Assembly: GCA_937872925.1 (NCBI GenBank)
Contig: CALMUT010000246.1
Coordinates: 1-33,701 of the forward strand
From: an uncultured Myxococcales bacterium
Lineage (GTDB): Bacteria; Myxococcota_A; Polyangia; Polyangiales; Polyangiaceae
Reading direction: 5' to 3'
Length of the DNA: 33,701 nt
Shown: piece by piece, positions 32,303 to 33,701 of the stretch
Layout: each line of letters opens with the position of its first letter
How positions within the stretch are numbered: position 1 is the first letter of the stretch
Notes under the pieces: generated by a model
What the model was told of the DNA's origin: nothing
Databases searched by the model: none
What the model saw: only the letters and a program-made list of their open reading frames with translations
Made by a program: the position numbers and the translations under genes

Positions 32303-33012
32303 GGCGTCCCCCCGTCCATTGCGCCGCCTGGCTGGCCCGCTGTGGCGTCTTGCTTGGGCAGGGCGTCAGCGCCCGTCGCTGGCAGCTGCGGAGCGGTACG
32401 CGGGGGCGTGGGCGCCCGTAGCCATGACGGCGTGTATCCCGGGGAACGTGGGCGTGCTTCGGCGGTCTCGCGCTTCGCGGCACGGAACACCAGCACCGAT
32501 TGCCGAACCTCCCGCGCCCATGCCTTGGCTTCGTCGCGCCAAGCCCGAGCTTCGTCGGGTGTGCACGCACCCTTCCCGCCTTCGGTGAGACATGCGGCAG
32601 CCATGAGTCGGGCCTTCGCGACGTCGCCAGCGAGGGCTACAAGCTCGACGTCGGGCCGATCGCCCAGACTGTCGACCAGCTCTTGAGCGTGCACCTGTGC
32701 CGCGTGTAGGTGTCCGCGCAGCCAAGGCGCCACGGCCTCGGGAGCAAGGCGCAACAGGGACTCAGCCTCAGCTCGGGCTATCGCTCGCGCCTGCCGTAGC
32801 CGTCCGCCGGGGTTACCGGGCACGAAGCGGCCCGTCTTGGGGTCCTGAACGGGCCCCGCCTGCGCCGCGAGCGAAGTCGTCGGCGAAGCCCTGCGTCGGT
32901 CGGTTCGAGGGCCCCGCGGACGGGGCTTGCCGTGGCTGCGTTCGACGCTCACGACGGCCTCCCGCAAGTGCGCGAAACCATTGGAACGGAAGTGCATCCC
33001 GCCGTTCGGCAT
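32299..33012 (-). CDS. Probable terminase small subunit
   Basis: A 237-residue protein from ATG 33012 with AGGGGA upstream. The basic N-terminus includes HGKPRPRGPRTDRRR. The phrase DPKTGRFVPGNPGGRLRQARA is common in phage DNA-binding small terminases and related DUF5681-like proteins. A helical middle follows (AEAESLLRLAPEAVAPWLRGHL, VELVALAGDVAKARLMAAACLTEGG), then a Pro-rich tail. The overlap with the large subunit gene supports the call; the fold is not proven. Confidence 0.75.
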   Translation of the reverse strand: MPNGGMHFRSNGFAHLREAVVSVERSHGKPRPRGPRTDRRRASPTTSLAAQAGPVQDPKTGRFVPGNPGGRLRQARAIARAEAESLLRLAPEAVAPWLRGHLHAAQVHAQELVDSLGDRPDVELVALAGDVAKARLMAAACLTEGGKGACTPDEARAWRDEAKAWAREVRQSVLVFRAAKRETAEARPRSPGYTPSWLRAPTPPRTAPQLPATGADALPKQDATAGQPGGAMDGGTP

Positions 33013-33211
33013 GCATGATTCCCCTGCAAACCCGTGGAAAACGCGCCGATTCGAACGTGTGACTGCTTGCTGCCGCAGCTAGGTGGCGAAGGTTGCGAAG
33101 CGGCAGAAGAGCGGGCCAAACGTCGAGCCTCACGTGCGGCCCCACTTCTGAAGCGCGCTGTCCGATTCCGGGTTTGGGTGCCCGGTTGCTGCGGGCTCTC
33201 GGAACACCTGC

Positions 33212-33238
33212 AGGCATGACAGGCATGACAGGCATGAT
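33212..33238. repeat. Three tandem 9-bp repeats AGGCATGAC
   Basis: Units at 33212-33220, 33221-33229 and 33230-33238; the last ends GAT. The first two give TGACA at 33217-33221 and 33226-33230. Confidence 0.85.
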
Positions 33239-33259
33239 CCGGACTCATATTGCCTAAAG

Positions 33260-33270
33260 TGTCACTGACA
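33260..33270. repeat. Palindrome TGTCACTGACA
   Basis: A perfect 5-bp inverted repeat around one C, built from the same TGTCA half-site as the flanking arrays. Confidence 0.75.
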
Positions 33271-33293
33271 GTTTGCGCGCGAAGGGTTGGAAA

Positions 33294-33316
33294 CATGGGT
33301 GTCATGGGTGTCATCG
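33294..33316. repeat. Two tandem 9-bp repeats CATGGGTGT plus a partial third
   Basis: Units at 33294-33302 and 33303-33311, giving TGTCA at 33300-33304 and 33309-33313. The array overlaps the stop codon of the replication gene. TGTCA here has the opposite orientation to TGACA in the first array. Confidence 0.8.
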
Positions 33317-33701
33317 CTGCACCTCCACGACACTCCAGAGCGACGCGCCGCGCTTCTGCCCTTCGCTTTTGAGCCTCTTGCCTCCGACGACTCTTCCGCG
33401 AAAACCGCGCAATACGTAGCCGAGACGGACGTAGTTCGGCGCTTTGCCGGCCAGTGTCGGCACCAGTAGTCCAATGGCCTCGCGTAGGTCGTCGTAGCTG
33501 TCGGGCAGAGCCTCACCACGCAGGCGAGCGACTGGGTACAGAGCGTCCACGGCTGCCTTGGCGGTCATGCCCTCGGGACCAGTGAGGCGCGGCCAGTCGT
33601 TCAGGATGGTGATCAGTGCGCGCTTGGACGTGTCGTCTTCGTCTTCGTCGACGCGACAGCCCATGACGTCGGCACCCCCGGCCCAGACGATTGCAGGTGG
33701 C
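33311..33701 (-). CDS. C-terminal part of a probable primase/helicase replication protein (partial)
   Basis: The frame is open past the window edge (PPAIVWAGGADVM precedes the internal ATG at 33664), so this is the C-terminal fragment of a longer protein. KRALITILNDWPRL and YVRLGYVLRGFRGRVVGGKRL, ending SLWSVVEV, match the winged-helix-like tail seen after the ATPase domain of phage primase/helicases (DUF3987/DUF3631-type), as I recall it. No catalytic domain is in the window. It suggests the element carries its own replication module, leftward like the packaging operon. Confidence 0.6.
   Translation of the reverse strand, partial: PPAIVWAGGADVMGCRVDEDEDDTSKRALITILNDWPRLTGPEGMTAKAAVDALYPVARLRGEALPDSYDDLREAIGLLVPTLAGKAPNYVRLGYVLRGFRGRVVGGKRLKSEGQKRGASLWSVVEVQR

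Larger units (their letters stand above)
33013..33310. other. Repeat-rich non-coding stretch between replication and packaging genes
   Basis: No credible gene. It contains two arrays of 9-bp repeats and a central palindrome sharing the TGTCA/TGACA half-site (see the repeat entries). Possible replication origin or control region of the element. Confidence 0.5.

Noticed and set aside
32949..33314. Leftward frame beginning MTPMTPMFP across the 9-bp repeats
   Set aside because: The start is a by-product of the repeat array and the rest is low-complexity Arg/Ser/Cys with no gene-like codon use.
24257..33701. CRISPR array or toxin-antitoxin pair on the element
   Set aside because: No regular repeat-spacer pattern; the RHH gene has no toxin-like neighbour.

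Overview
This 33.7 kb, GC-rich window looks like a piece of a myxobacterial chromosome (Myxococcota, most likely Polyangia-like; inferred from content, not searched). The pointers are a very large TPR protein, an FHA-domain sigma-54 activator, PEGA/TPR and Ala-Pro-rich membrane proteins, a zinc-ribbon Ser/Thr kinase of eukaryotic type, two tandem formylglycine-synthase-like secreted proteins and a TonB-family protein. An integrated phage-like element occupies the right third.

Host part (1-24245). A TPR protein truncated by the window edge (3-3599) is followed by a leftward beta-barrel-like exported protein, divergent from a rightward FHA/sigma-54 activator. The activator overlaps tail-to-tail with a leftward pair of envelope proteins (8173 to 5952). 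Then come a lipoprotein AMIN/Amidase_3 cell-wall amidase, a convergent NUDT19-like Nudix hydrolase, DksA, uvrA (convergent with dksA), the two FGE-like proteins, a tRNA with CAU anticodon, a coiled-coil zinc-ribbon protein, the kinase, a small lipoprotein, a PrkA-type kinase, an APC permease and a TonB C-terminal protein.

Element (24246 to beyond 33701). A second CAU tRNA (elongator tRNA-Met type) is the inferred attachment site. The integrase gene abuts it and its last 20 codons are antisense to the tRNA. Upstream of the integrase lies a leftward run of coupled small genes headed by a ribbon-helix-helix (RHH) protein that is missed by a 60-residue cutoff. Its promoter carries a perfect palindrome in the spacer. 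One gene of about 100 residues is transcribed rightward, away from it. Next come a three-gene leftward cassette of unknown function (28608 to 27131), a tightly coupled leftward terminase operon (33012 to 28958) of small and large terminase followed by five small genes, a repeat-rich non-coding stretch (33013-33310) and the C-terminal part of a probable replication primase/helicase running off the window.

The element has integrase, regulator, replication and DNA-packaging genes, but no recognisable portal, capsid, protease or tail gene inside the window. Either those genes lie to the right or this is a satellite-like element. The three-gene cassette, the RHH promoter/operator and the TGTCA repeat field are the least explained parts. 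The right-hand attachment site was not found in the window.
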